Part shown: piece by piece, positions 10,824 to 23,277 of the stretch
Layout of the letters: each line of letters starts with the position of its first letter
Numbering within the stretch: the first letter of the stretch is position 1
Source: Coriaria nepalensis
Taxonomy: Eukaryota > Streptophyta > Magnoliopsida > Cucurbitales > Coriariaceae
Reading direction: 5' to 3'
Length of the DNA stretch: 64,000 bases
NCBI GenBank assembly: GCA_027186245.1
Contig: CP114490.1
Location: 1,689,001 to 1,753,000 of the forward strand
Made by a program: the position numbers and the translations under genes
Notes under the pieces: model-generated
The model's database searches: none
What the model saw: only the letters and a program-made list of their open reading frames with translations
What the model was told of the DNA's origin: nothing

Positions 10824-12458
10824 ATGGCTTCATTTCTGCAACTTCCACCGTCTCTCTCGCTTTCCAACCTTCGTTGCTCTCACTCACTTCGCTTGGACCA
10901 AGCAATTAAGGTTTCAAAGCCTCATAAATGTCAAGAATTTTCACAAAATCTCTTGCCTCATTATCCGCATAACTTGCGCAACCTACAGAAGCTAAACCGA
11001 GCAAGAGTTTCCATTAATGGCGACAACAATGGTGCGGTCGAAGCACCCAAACCTGCCCGCAGAGGCAGAAAAAAGGGTACTACTTCTTCTCCCCGTCGAA
11101 AGAAAACGAAGCGTTCTAAAGAAATTGAGCTCGAAAACGGCACAATTGAAGCTAAATCCGAGGAAGAAAAACCACAAGGATCAGAACAAGCTGACTCGGC
11201 CGAAGACAAGTACAACGACGATTTTGATATCTTCTACGACGATCCTCCCTTGATCTGCTGCTTCGGCGCCGCGCAGAAGGAATTCGTACCGACTGTCCGA
11301 GTGCACGACAATCAGATGCACGAGGATAAGTATTCGGAGTGGAAGATGCTCCAATGGGATCCGCCGGAGTTCGTGAGGGCCCCAGGTGGGTCACCTTCCA
11401 ACGTGGCGATATCGCACGTGAGGCTCGGTGGTCGAGCTGCGTTCATGGGCAAAGTAGGTAAAGATGATTTTGGGGATGAATTGGTGTTGATGATGAACAA
11501 GGAGAAGGTACAGACTCGAGCTGTAAAATTTGATACTAATGCCAGAACATCGTGCACATATATGAAGATTAAGTTTGAAGACGGGAAGATGAAGATGGAG
11601 ACGGCAAAAGAGGCTGCTGAAGATTCACTTCTTAGCTCCGAATTAAATCTTGCAGTTCTCAAAGAGGTAATATCACGAGAAAAATTCTGTTGGTTTTAAT
11701 TCATTTATCTGTGATTCAGTGTTGAATTGATTACTTAATAGAGTGTAGTGGTTTCTTTGGTTCAGGCTAGAATGTTCCATTTTACTTCGGAAGTTCTGAC
11801 ATCCCCTTCTATGCAATCAACGCTCTTTAAAGCTATCGAGTTGTCCAAAGAGTTTGAAAGTCTCGTGTTTTTTGATCCAAATTTTCCCTTACCTTTGTGG
11901 AGATCTCGTGACCAAACAAAGGACTATATAAGAAAAGCTTGGTATGAGGCAGACATTGTTGAGTTCTCGAAGCAAGAGTTGGAATTCCTTCTAGATGAAG
12001 AGTATTACGAAAAGAAAAGAAATTACAGGCCTCAATACTATGCTGAAAATTACGAGCAAACCAAGAACAGACGAGATTATTACCATTACACGCCTGAGGA
12101 AATAGCTCCGTTGTGGCATGACGGGCTTAAGATTCTGTTTGTAACGGATGGAACACTTCGGATTCATTACTACACACCTTCATTTGATGGGGTTGTTATT
12201 GGAACAGAGGATGTGCTTATTACACCGTTCACCTGTGATAGAACTGGTTCGGGGGATGCTGTTGTGGCTGCTATTATGAGAAAGTTGACTACTGTTCCGG
12301 AAATGTTTGAAGACCAAGAAGTCTTAGAGAGGAATCTTCGGTTTGCTATTGCTGCGGGTATTATATCGCAGTGGACGATTGGTGCTGTGAGAGGATTTCC
12401 TACTGAAAGTGCAGCACAGAATCTGAAAGAGCAAGTTTATGTTCCATCAATGTGGTAG
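10824..12458 (+). CDS. FLN1: Fructokinase-like protein 1 (plastid PEP complex)
   Basis: Two exons (10824-11666, 11766-12458) encode 511 residues. After a transit-like N-terminus comes a basic/acidic low-complexity stretch (about 75-140, including RRGRKKGTTSSPRRKKTKR). The pfkB fold starts at ICCFGAAQKEFVP (about 144) with the substrate-loop motif GGSPSN (188-193) and the C-terminal signature DRTGSGD (439-445). The protein ends EQVYVPSMW, as in the family. FLN1 is a component of the plastid-encoded RNA polymerase complex needed for chloroplast development. It is reported not to act as a fructokinase although the GxGD aspartate remains, as seen here. The gene converges on the O-fucosyltransferase. 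Confidence 0.93.
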
Positions 12459-13232
12459 AGGCCCGGCAAAAGTCTTGAATTCAAGATACTCTTGTTCTGA
12501 AGACAGGTTTGTTGTATGTTTCTTCAAGATGTGTAGTGCTTTGAGAAGAAGCGAGCCCTTTTGTTTATAGTTCATTTTGTAGGAAGTGATGAATGGATTT
12601 TCTGTCTCAATTCAATGAAAACGTGAATTTTTATATAACTACTCTCGACTGTAGCCAGATTTTGCTAGTTTTACCTTGAATTCTAGCTACAATTTGCCTA
12701 TATTACAGGCTTTTAGCCAAGTCTTGAAGAAAGGAAAAGGAAAACGAAAGTACGAGGACCTTCAGCTATGTATATATATAGTTCCCGGAAAATGTGGAAA
12801 TTGATTCCTGTTATCAGCGGCGTGTAAGTCACACTTAAATCTTCAATGCTCGATTTGGCCAGGGGGATCCCAGGAGCCATATCAAGCAAAGAATGCTGGA
12901 TTACATAAACTTCAATACTTGTTGAAGGGTCTCTTTCTCTGAGCTCTCAATGATCTTATTACCTCTGAAACAATATTCTGATCTCTGTTTCCCAAAATCT
13001 CTCCAGCAAATCTTCTGAATTGTGATATGCCGATGCTAAATTTCTTCAAACCAAGGACTTCCACTTCTCGACCCAGTAAGCGGTCATCATATCTCAACCA
13101 TGATGTTTGGATGAGAAACAGGGCATTTTGAAAGGTGCTTGAATGATACTGCGTTCCTTCTGAGATCTAACAATGCTCATCTTTCTACTAAAACCAAGTG
13201 TATCCTCTCTCACAAAAAAACTTAAATCCTTT
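12459..13232. other. Convergent 3' spacer, FLN1 / O-fucosyltransferase
   Basis: 3' flanks of two convergent genes. No coding segment or repeat is recognised. Confidence 0.5.
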
Positions 13233-15707
13233 CTATCTCTTTGGTACAGCTTGTTGATTTCGTCCATGGTTAAGTTTCACTCTACTTATTTGCTCCTGAG
13301 ATCTATTACATATGCAACCAGGAAGAGGATTTGCATAAAAGTTCTCCTCTAGCCTCGGCGACGGCCCCACAGCTCTAGGGTACGGCACCCCAACTCTATC
13401 CAAATGCATCTTCTTTACCTTTGAAGAGAAGTTTTCCCAAGAGATAGCACCTTCATCAAACCGATCAATCAAATCAACGAATCCCCTCCTGAAATAATAT
13501 AGACATCGTATGATGAGATTGTTACCAATCGAGACGCTAAATGACTTATAAATTTCAAGATGATATGAGAACAAACCTGTCGGGGTTGATAGTCTTCTGA
13601 AACCCTTCAAACCTCCTATGTCCCTGCACTGCCTTGGCCATGTTGCCATCATATGTGTAAACAAAGATGTCACTCTCAAGTGCCAAAATATAATCCAAAG
13701 CAGCAAGGCGGTTCTGATAAGCTTTTAATGGCTTCAACTCTTCTTCCGTTGCAAGAGTAGAATGAGAGAAGACATTAGGGTATTCCAAGCGAAAAGCCGC
13801 CATGCTATCACTGCCATAAATGTTCCCAGCAACAATGTAAATATTTGTAGTTGAAGGGTACCCCATAGCCTTAAGGAACTTCGCTGCCTCTCTAGGAGAC
13901 ATTGGACATCCTCCTTGCAATCTCTTTTCTTCACCATCTATTTCTTTCTCCTTCCAATGTGTTACACTGTATCTCATATCTCTAAGCTCCTCTGCCTCGG
14001 CTGAAGTGAGGTTGTGGCTGCAGCCAGTAAATGCAAGCATATCCTTTTCGTACCTCAAGTGAAGAGCAATATATGGCTCACTATCTTTCCTTAGTCTATT
14101 AACCAGAGTCTTGCCAAGATTCTCAATCTCCTCTGTGTATCTTAGTGCCTGGTAATTTGCCCGGCATCTGAGCCGCTGAATTGAGGGGGCTAGACCCTGA
14201 TTAGCGAGTCGAGAGTCGGTATGAGTGAACACCATAACTTTGTGTTTCTTCAATAGGGAAGCCATCTCTCCTCTGTAAAAGCTAGCCTGCACATTGGAGC
14301 ATCTCAGATTCAGTTTATACTAGTTGAAAACCAGTAAATAATAATAATAATAATAAGTATTTAATGAAATCAATAGCTGAGATCAATTGCAGACCTTGGA
14401 CCAGGAGATAGGAGCTTTCAAGTGAGGTTCCACATCTGCAAGGCCAGGTGGTAAAGACTCTACTATTTCGATATCATCTTTTAGAACTTCAATGAAGCGT
14501 CTCCAGTCAAATATATCTTTAAATTCACTGCAGAAAATTTTAAAAATGAAAGAGTAGTAATATTTCATAAATGGCATCAATTAATTGTTATATAGAAACA
14601 CGCAGTTGACAGAGAGTCATGATGATACCTTGGATCAGTCCAGAATGACTCGTGATCGAGAGAAGGAAGAACGAGTGTGGCATTCATGATCTTAGCAACA
14701 GCAACCATATCACAAATCTGCAGAGATGAATTTTGATCTCTAAGATTGGGATAAGGTAATAAACCATGAGAAAGTAGAGACAAATTTGAACGTAATTCTT
14801 ACTCCTGTCCTCATTTGATTCAATCCACCATTAGCATGAACAAGTAGATAACCATTCGTTCCCGAGCCAGTTCCTGTTTAAAATCAATATACTGTCAGAA
14901 AGCAGACCTGTTATCCATTTCAATGCTTCTTGAGAATTTTCGGTTTTCAGAGCTAACAGACGTACTTAGTCGATTCTTAGGACGAGTAATGCACTGATAG
15001 AAACTGTCGCTATTTGGTTTCATCCATATTTCTGGTGTCTGTAGATAAAAAAAAAAGAAACTAACTCGTCAGCGAAGTAACGAACAAAATTTTCTTCCGC
15101 AATTTTCTCAGGAAACAAACAGTAAAGAGTTACGTACAGAATTACTTACAGCAAACTTCTCGAGAACTCGCTTCGGCATGGTCGAGGCTTCTTTGTTGTG
15201 ACTGATAGTAGGCGTAGCCTTATTTTCCGGTACTACTGGCAATCTATTCTTCTCTTCCGCGACTAGTGATCTCCGCTTCAGATTTGCAGCGTTCATGCTA
15301 TGTAACGAGAAGTTCACAAGAACAGAGACGAACGCGATCAACATAAAAACAGTTACGATCTTCGTCGTCCGGCGAAAATTCTTGTTCCACAATCGTAAGG
15401 AATGTATCATCATGGCCGTTGATGGAACCCAGCCTTCAATCCCGAACAGCCACGTCAGAGGTACACAGAGCAAAACGCGAGTGCGGGGCAGTATATATCT
15501 TATCACGGGGTGATGAATGTGATGGTGGTGGGACCCACAGCTAAAACCGTTGAGGCAGTTGTTGTTCTCCTCCACTTGGGCGTCCGTGAAACTCGAAAGA
15601 ACGGCGTCGTCCGAGTTCTTACGCGTCTTGGTGTAGATGAAGAAGTCTGCCACTCGTCGTCTCCCTCCACCTCCATTTCCAGTTCCGCCGGACGCACCGG
15701 AAAACAT
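13233..15707 (-). CDS. GT106-family O-fucosyltransferase-like protein
   Basis: Seven exons on the minus strand (15707-15150, 15038-14966, 14873-14803, 14717-14629, 14527-14395, 14286-13577, 13488-13233) join in phase to give 629 residues. A glycine-rich and histidine-rich cytosolic start (about 1-100) precedes one transmembrane helix (about 115-137, [17 protein letters not shown]), a type II Golgi topology. The catalytic domain shows [56 protein letters not shown] and [13 protein letters not shown], all family hallmarks. Members use GDP-fucose or related donors on cell-wall glycans or proteins; the substrate here is unknown. The start at 15707 is preferred over a later Met pair at 15413/15410 because the [11 protein letters not shown] stretch recurs in relatives. 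Confidence 0.9.
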
Positions 15708-18251
15708 CGCCGGCGAAAGACAGAAAATGGAAGAAGGAGACAACAAGTGGAAGCGGTTGGAGGTTTATTAAGAGTCGATGAAAGAGATGATCCCTCATCC
15801 ACGGACGGCTCAGGGAATATTATGAATTTGATGGAACGAAATGGTACGACCAAAATACGTGTTTATATAGAGCGCGAAAATGGTAACCAGTCATGTTATC
15901 TCTCTCTCTCTCCTCCTTTCTCTCTCTTCCTTTCTCTCTCTTAAAAGAACAGTTAATTCTTTTGCGAGCTTTGGACGGAGGCGACAGACAGTTCCAACTT
16001 CAGTTTTGTTAATATCGTTTTTTCGCTTGCTGTAAAAACAGTTTATAACTTCCATTCTAAGCGATTGTGATTTGTACGTGTCTTGTAATAAATAAATCAA
16101 AAACCCGCAAATGCTCATAGATCTTGTAATTAGTTAAATTTAAATTAATGGTTTTGATTTATATATTTTTAAGATTTATATATATTTTTAATAATTAGAG
16201 ACTTATATATATATATATATTATAAATTTTTATACTAATTTATGGCTTTCTTTTTATAAGCCAAATTAAGAATCTCTGTCTATACATATTATGGGATTAA
16301 CACTTTAACTTTTGAAATTAATGATAATTAAGATGATGATAAATAAACTTCAAATGTAAGGAATAAGAAGAATTGTCTGAACTATGAAACTAAACTTAAC
16401 CACCCTTTGTAACCATTACGAAAATTTCAAGGAGACAAAGCTCTTTTTGACCTTTTGGAACAAAGACGTTACACATTAATAGGATCATAATTAAGGACTT
16501 AAGGATGGAATTAGCTTGTGACGAAATAGTACTACTACCTATTAGCTAATCTACATTTTGGAAGTATTATCCAATAATAACTATATATCATCCAGTCGTG
16601 TTAAGGGAACAACTACTTCCATAAAACATATATATCTCCCTCTAAGTAAGCAGTTTAGTTTGCTTTTTTTTCCTTTCGTGTCTTAAATTTTGTAGTTTGT
16701 TACCTTATAGCTTCATTAATTGGCATAGTAGTAATCATAAAATGTAGGTTTATTGGGACCAGTCATCAATACTCTAACAACAGTGATAACCTAAGAGCTG
16801 AATATTGGAATCAGTCATCAATATTCTAGCGGCAGTGATGGGCTAAGCTGAACATGAAATTAGTCGGAGGTTAAGAACTAAAAATGATAAGAGTATGTTC
16901 GGTCGGAGCGGAGATCGGGAAAAAGAACTTTATTGAAAGATTCTTGAGAGTTGCTTAAGCAGTTTGGTAAAGATGATTCTTTAAATTTGGCTCGAGTTCA
17001 AGTCATATGCTCAATGTTTGAGATTATACTCTAGACTTATTCGATGATGTTGTGGATCAAATCACTTTTTCTAAAATTGGCAACTCATCGTTAAAGGCGC
17101 GTAAAAAAATTATCTAAAAAAAAAAAAAAAGAACTTTGTTGAAGGAATAGAAGAGAAGAGAATGTAGATATTTTAAATTTTTTTTTGAGTATTTGAATTT
17201 TTTTTTAAATAAAAAAAAAGGACAAATTAATTTATTTTTATTGTTTAAATAATTTTATAAATAAATAAAAGAAATATCTTAATATATTTATAATTATATA
17301 TTTTAATTAAATATAAAATTCTTTTAAAAATATTATAAAATAAAAAATTAGATAAAATTTCAAATTATCTCCCTCTCTCCCCCACTTTCCTATCTATTCT
17401 TCCTTTCTTAAAAATCTAATAAAATAATGAACAGAAACAGCCTTCAACTACATAGTCAAATGTTATGGTTTATTTAAATACCTTAAGTGATTTTCTGGAG
17501 AATATATATATATATATATATATATAGAGCTGCATTAAATTAATTTTTCTTAAAAAGTGTGAATGATGAGAAGAGATCACTTTGAGAGAGGCATCAAAAT
17601 GAATTAAGCCTATTAGGCCGGCCCGTGATTTGGCTTAGCAAATAGTTAGGGCCGGTATACTTATAATGGGCCAGGCCTAGATGTGAATCGAGGCCTGTTG
17701 GGCGAGCCGCTGTTTGGGCCCAACTTACCCGAGCTTTTAATTTCAATTTCTTTTTTCTTTAAATTATAGTCTTTGTATTTTTTTCTTCTATTTTTTTTCC
17801 ATATCATAATAATCTTTAAATCTTTTCCCTTCCCTAAATTTCCCTACACCAATTTTGGGTTTGGCCTAGAGTTAAACCCAATGACACCTCTGGTCACCCC
17901 CATCAGATAAGAAATCCGGCCCAAGGCATGTGGGAAAGGAGTACAACAGCAACAGCAAAGTGCTAGCCCAAGTTTTGGTGAAGCGTAAGCTACAAGAATG
18001 AAAAGAAAGTGACGCGTAACTTTTGGGATACAGGAAAAGATGACAGAATGTAGTTCAAGAAAACTTGCCGTTATAGTTCTGGGGCAAAAATTTATTCATT
18101 ACGCAAGCACATCAACTCATCAAGATTAACAACAGACTCTACAAACAAGCTTCGACCTTCATTATCTTGAAACAGCGACATAAATCAAATACTGTATCTC
18201 TAAAATATAACCTGAAGGATTTGCCGTCCGAGGCCCGGATAATTTGCTCGA
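15708..18251. other. Intergenic, AT-rich, divergent promoter and spacer
   Basis: The first 300 bases are the O-fucosyltransferase leader and promoter, with CT-rich repeats. The rest is strongly AT-rich. It contains TA microsatellites (around 16206-16220 and 17501-17524) and an imperfect tandem duplication at about 16757-16858. No gene is supported. Confidence 0.55.
16757..16858. repeat. Imperfect tandem duplication, about 50-bp unit
   Basis: Two adjacent units share CAGTCATCAATA, then TTCTA/CTCTA and CAGTGAT, and both end near AGCTGAA. They differ at several sites, so the duplication is not recent. It may be part of a decayed transposon. Confidence 0.55.
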
Positions 18252-20222
18252 TTAGATCTTCAACCACTCTAGGCAAGGACATAGCCCCCAACAAAACCTG
18301 GAAGGATAGTAGTCCTTCAAGTAAACGTCCCTGTTATAACCAATGATGAAGAAACTGAAAGACCTATTTCGATGAGTCATAGTAACACGAGTAACTGGAA
18401 CTACAAAGATGGTATGTCTTTCACATATGACCCGAGCACTGGGAGGGACAGGAGCTCTGCCTGCAATAACTTCAGACGAGAACTTGTTGAGAGAGAATGA
18501 GTCTGCAAAGAAGGCTGGGGTGCATTGATAGGCTTGAGTATTGCACAGTTGGACCCCTCTGGCTTGGTGGAAAACCTCGTCTGGTACCGATGCCGCCCCA
18601 CTTGTTGCACTAACTTTCCGAGTTGATAGTGTTTTCCTGTCATAACTTTCAGATTAGAAGACAAACCGGATGATTTGTATGTACTACTTAAGCTACTCTT
18701 GAAATGGGGGAAAGATGTTACGAGAAAGGAGCATTTAATAGGCTCAATGGATCAGTATCATAACAAACACACATACCATTTAACAATGGCAACAGTGCTC
18801 GTGAGAAGAGAGCCACTTCCATGACAGGTCTCACACTTGACTATTCCACGAGAATTACAAGTTGAACAAGGGATCTTTCCCTTACCATTACATTTCACGC
18901 ATCTGCATAAAATATAAGTTATTTAAATTTCAAGAAACAACAGAACGAACAGACATTAGTCGATAGAATAACTTACATTGTGTCAGATCCATCTCTATGA
19001 GCAATCAAACCCCTCCCATGACATGAGAGGCATTGAAACATCTTATTTTCCTTGAAGAATCCAGGTTCTTGATCTGCATTGCATGCAGAACATACAATAT
19101 CTCCTCTTCTTGCACAACCTGCAAATCTTCCAAAAACATGTTAGACAAGCTAAAATGAAATTCAAACAACTACCAAACTAAGCATGCAAAATCTCTACCT
19201 GGGCATTTCTCAATGGTTTCAGAGTGAGGAACTTTTGGTCTTGATTCTTTCTGAGGTGTGAAAAGAACGGGGAACTCCGACCTTAAATCCAATTCCCAAA
19301 CTCCGAGCACGGGCCTGTTGTCCTTTCCATCAACTTTTCCACCACGATATGGTTCAGTCTCTTTGATGGTCTCTCTTTCTTCAATGAAAGTGTCGAGAGT
19401 TCCCACATAAACATTGCAGTCTTCTACAGCATGAATCTTCCAGGTACGAGCAGGACGACTACCCCAACAGCAACGATGACCAACATGATCAATCAGCAAC
19501 TCCCTTATCTCTACCTCATCCAATATTTCTCTACACATTTACATACAGAAGTTTTTATCCAGTGCGGCAGAATGTTCCTATTTCTTTATGCACTTCCAAA
19601 TTTCACAAAGTAACTGTAAATTCGATCAAAGCTTACCTCCGAATTTCGTTTGTGGTTTGACCTAGATCTCCTCCATATCCACCTGGATAAGGAAAAACTT
19701 GCTCTGCAACATGTAGTTCTATATTATATCAATGAAATTTGATCAAAGAACGAGAATCCATAACTTGCTCTCTTTGATTTTAGTTTCTAAGCGGTCATGA
19801 AAAAGTCGAGACTTTGATCTTCCACTTGCATTTCCCCAGAAATGTAAAACAAATAAAGAACAAGACATCGATTTATATTATAGACTACCAACCAAATCCC
19901 GATCCTTAAGCAAGGGGAAAAAAAATTCTAAAGTGGTCGATAAAATGAGAAACTTCAGAGAATCGCGTACCTCTTAAATCAGGCTCACGCGGAGTAACCA
20001 AAGCACCGTGAAGAGAAGGAGGGTAGTGATCAGAGTAAGCAGCGGCCGATCGAATCTCTTCTACGCTGACTTCAGTTCCCGCCAGCGAAGCGGTGGGAAT
20101 CACAGACCCCGCTCGTCCCACGTACTGATACGAACTCCATTTTCCACTCTCCTTCTCACCCAATTCACTTCGTTTTTCTATCCCAATCCAAAGAAAAAAT
20201 AATAATAAATATAAATAAATAA

Positions 20223-20253
<31 letters not shown>

Positions 20254-20349
20254 ATACGGATGAAATTGTTTTCATATAATCAGAAACTTGCGAGGCTCGA
20301 TAAAGCCGGGGAAAACGAAAATGGTACCTGAAAGCAAAGGCTCCTCCAT
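18252..20349 (-). CDS. SSUH2-like protein with DnaJ-type zinc-finger region
   Basis: Seven exons on the minus strand (20349-20328, 20177-19971, 19703-19637, 19530-19199, 19118-18977, 18902-18777, 18636-18252) give 426 residues. The start is MEEPLLS. A proline/glycine linker leads to a conserved domain (EILDEVEIRELLIDHVGHRC onward). A cysteine-rich block follows with CxxC pairs (CSAC, CLSC, CVKC, CSTC, CETC), resembling the DnaJ/Hsp40 zinc finger. The C-terminus includes VTRVTMTHRNRSFSFFIIGY and ends LCPCLEWLKI. This matches plant relatives of animal SSUH2. A chaperone or zinc-binding role is inferred from the domain only. The gene is divergent from the sugar transporter across the 212-bp duplication. 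Confidence 0.87.
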
Positions 20350-20463
20350 GTCGGTAGCTGCAAGAGAAAGAAATTGGGGACGACGAAGTAAACAAACGTC
20401 GCCGTTATAACGTAGATCAATGACTCGATGATGACAAAACGGCAAATTTTCGGTTACGTAAAC

Positions 20464-20887
20464 GCGATGCGTTTACACTGTAGATATACCGTTTTGGACC
20501 TTTCGGCGTGACTGTTGGTTCCTCTCATAAATCTGCCGCGTGAAATAACTGACTGACATAACCCGACTTGGGCCAAGGTCATGGGCCTTGGTGTCCAAAA
20601 TTCATCTGCAGAGACCTGGGCCAGTGTCATGGACAGTCAGTCAGTAGACCTGCCTGGCGCCTGATTTAGGACTTAGCGATGCGTTTACACTGTAGATATA
20701 CCGTTTTGGACCTTTCGGCGTGACTGTTGGTTCCTCTCATAAATCTGCCGCGTGAAATAACTGACTGACATAACCCGACTTGGGCCAAGGTCATGGGCCT
20801 TGGTGTCCAAAATTCATCTGCAGAGACCTGGGCCAGTGTCATGGACAGTCAGTCAGTAGACCTGCCTGGCGCCTGCTTTAGGACTTA
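20464..20887. repeat. 212-bp tandem direct duplication between divergent genes
   Basis: Copy 1 (20464-20675) and copy 2 (20676-20887) abut directly and are identical by eye except one base (A at 20664, C at 20876). The pair fills most of the 696-bp gap between the SSUH2-like start codon (20349) and the transporter start codon (21046). Each unit contains ACTGACTGAC and, about 110 bases later, CAGTCAGTCAGT, which is nearly its reverse complement. Confidence 0.97.
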
Positions 20888-21045
20888 GTCAATTGAATAT
20901 GTCAAAGCATACGAGAAGTCAACGGCCGGCAAGACAACTTTTCCTCTCTTTACGAGGTTTGATCTTATCTTACATCTCAAATTCTCTCTATACCAAATAG
21001 GCAAATACCTGGAACTGGAAAGCTAGAAGATTCATTCACAATCCC

Positions 21046-22145
21046 ATGAAAATCCAAATCGAATGGACCACAATCGGGCTTGTCATATCATGGTACGTCT
21101 CTAACATCGGAGTTCTTCTCTCGAACAGGTACTTGCTAAGTAACTACGGTTTCAAGTACCCGATCTTCCTCACCATGTGCCATATGATTGCGTGCTCTTT
21201 GCTGAGCTACGTTGCCATAGGAATACTGCACCTTGTTCCTCTACAGTTCATACATTCTACCAAACAGTTTGCCAAAATCTGTGGTCTAAGCATTGTTTTC
21301 TGCTTCTCGGTTGTTTGTGGGAATGTTTCCCTCCGCTATATTCCGGTGTCGTTTAACCAGGCAATCAGTGCCACCACACCATTTTTCACAGCCCTTTTTG
21401 CTTACATTATAAGCAAAGAGAGAGAAGCTTGGATCGTTTATGGGACCCTTATACCTGTTGTTACCGGGGTAGTCATTGCTAGTGGGGTAATTTTTCGAAT
21501 TCTCCTTTGATTGGTGTTACAGTGTCTAAAAGTCATAATCCTGTCTTGTAAAAATGTAATCTTGTTTGAATTCAGGCTGAACCAAGTTTTCATCTACTTG
21601 GGTTTATCATATGCGTTTCATCTACTGCTGCAAGAGCATTCAAGTCGGTGATTCAGGAGATCTTGCTCTCCTCGGAAGAGTAATGAACTTATTGTTGCAC
21701 TTTCTGGGTTTCTATTTAGCTTCCTAATCTTTGATTGTTAGAATGAAGAATTTGAATTGTTTTTTGCTGCAGGGAAAAGTTGAGCTCAATGAACTTGCTG
21801 CTTTACATGGCACCCGTAGCAGTGGTGCTCTTACTTCCTGCAACTCTTCTTATGGAAGAAAATGTTGATATCACAGTAGCTCTAGCCAGGAAAGATGTGA
21901 AGATAATCGTGTATCTGCTCTTCAATTCTTCTCTTGCGTATTTTGTCAACTTGACCAATTTCTTAGTCACCAAACACACAAATGCGTTGACACTCCAGGT
22001 TTTGGGGAATGCAAAGGGCGCAGTTGCTGTGGGTGTTTCCATTTTGGTGTTTAAGAATCCAGTCTCCATAACTGGAATGCTAGGCTTCTCGCTCACTATT
22101 GTTGGAGTTTTTCTCTACAGTGAGGCTAATAGGAGGTACACATAA
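21046..22145 (+). CDS. Nucleotide-sugar / phosphate translocator (UUAT-like)
   Basis: Three exons (21046-21486, 21576-21679, 21773-22145) encode 305 residues that are almost wholly hydrophobic, as expected for a multi-pass (about ten helix) Golgi transporter of the triose-phosphate-translocator/NST superfamily. Family blocks include [40 protein letters not shown] and [20 protein letters not shown]. The C-terminus is short and basic (EANRRYT). The closest Arabidopsis relatives by eye are the At3g11320/At5g04160 (UUAT) group, which moves UDP-sugars such as UDP-uronic acids for cell-wall polysaccharide synthesis. The exact substrate is not readable from sequence. Length is close to the usual 305-310 residues. 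Confidence 0.88.
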
Positions 22146-22558
22146 GAGATTTGGGTTGGGCCATAATTTTTTTTTGTGGGTCAATGATTGGGCCCGTAAT
22201 TTAATTAAGATTCAGCTCCCAATTATTTTCTGTAATGCTAATCAAGCCGACGTTAAGGGAGAATGCAAAAAACTTTGAAGGAGATTGCCTAAAGAATGAA
22301 AATTGATACATTAAATTTTATTATAATTAAAAAATTTTAAATAGAAAGTTACTCGCTCATGTCATCCACCTAACCAAAAGTATAATCTTATGGAAATTAA
22401 GATGGTCTTTGGAGTCTTAATTATTAGAAGATATTTATATATATATATATATATGTAATTATAAATATTATTTTTATCACATGATAATGAGATTTTTCAT
22501 GATAATCAAAGATCAAGAAAAAGGTATCTATTACATCTTGTTTAATATTTTCCAATAA
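22146..22558. other. AT-rich spacer before tRNA-Tyr
   Basis: Transporter 3' UTR followed by AT-rich DNA with a short TA repeat at 22437-22454. Nothing else is recognised. Confidence 0.5.
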
Positions 22559-22652
22559 CCGACCTTAGCTCAGTTGGTAGAGCGGAGGACTGTAGTGGGT
22601 CAAATGCCTGATAGCCATCCTTAGGTCGCTGGTTCGAATCCGGCAGGTCGGA
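22559..22652 (+). tRNA. tRNA-Tyr (GTA) with 21-nt intron
   Basis: The acceptor stem CCGACCT pairs with AGGTCGG. The D arm (GCTCAGTTGGTAGAGC) and T arm (CGCTGGTTCGAATCCGGCA) are canonical and contain the internal A and B boxes. The anticodon GTA is at 22592-22594. An intron (22596-22616) sits at the standard position one base 3' of the anticodon. The mature length without CCA is 73 nt. T-rich tracts just downstream (TTTTGCTTTTTC) serve as a Pol III terminator. The sequence looks intact and nuclear. Confidence 0.96.
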
Positions 22653-23277
22653 GTTTTGCTTTTTCTTTTATTACTTTCTAATGTAAGTTTAGTGCAATGA
22701 TTTTTTGTTGGGATTGGGCCCACCTGACTTTTTATTGACTCTTACTTAATCCATGTTTTTTCCGAATCCTTACTCCATTAGAATTCCAAAACCCTGCGTC
22801 TTACGAGTCTAGAGAACGAATTGGAATCGCATTAGGCGAAGCGTCCCAGATTGTCAAAGGCTTGCAGGTAAGCTTCCGCGTTTTGAAAATGATCTTGCCT
22901 ATATTTAGAGTACTTTTTTTTCTCTTTGTAGTAGCTCTCAGGATTCGAATTCTGAAATCAGGTCCAGAATTCCTGCTACTGCATTCCATAGAACATAGTT
23001 TAACTAAGTGATTGATTAATCGTTGTCCGCACCTCCACAAGTGAGTATTCCTGCTTCGTGCTTGTGTTTTCATCTTCGATGGGAGAAAATGGATCTGTTT
23101 TATTGTTTGCAATTTGCTATTTTATCGTAAAAAAGTTATCTTCTTATTGATTCTATGCTAGGAAGAAAGGAACTAATGACATTGTCCTATAGGTGAACTG
23201 CAGAGCGTGCACAGAAGTTCCTTACTTTAGCAAGGAGGTGAAGGAGACAAAAGTGTGAGAAATTTAAGACTCAGAAG
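22653..23277 (+). other. 5' region of the HAKAI-like gene with a probable UTR intron
   Basis: A likely leader exon around 22800-22867 ends at AGGTAAGC, a good donor. A matching acceptor is not certain; candidates lie at 22993-23215. No coding region is supported. Confidence 0.45.

Noticed and set aside
13555..13937. Overlapping minus-strand frames inside the O-fucosyltransferase exon 6
   Set aside because: They are alternative-frame shadows of a well-conserved exon and match no family.
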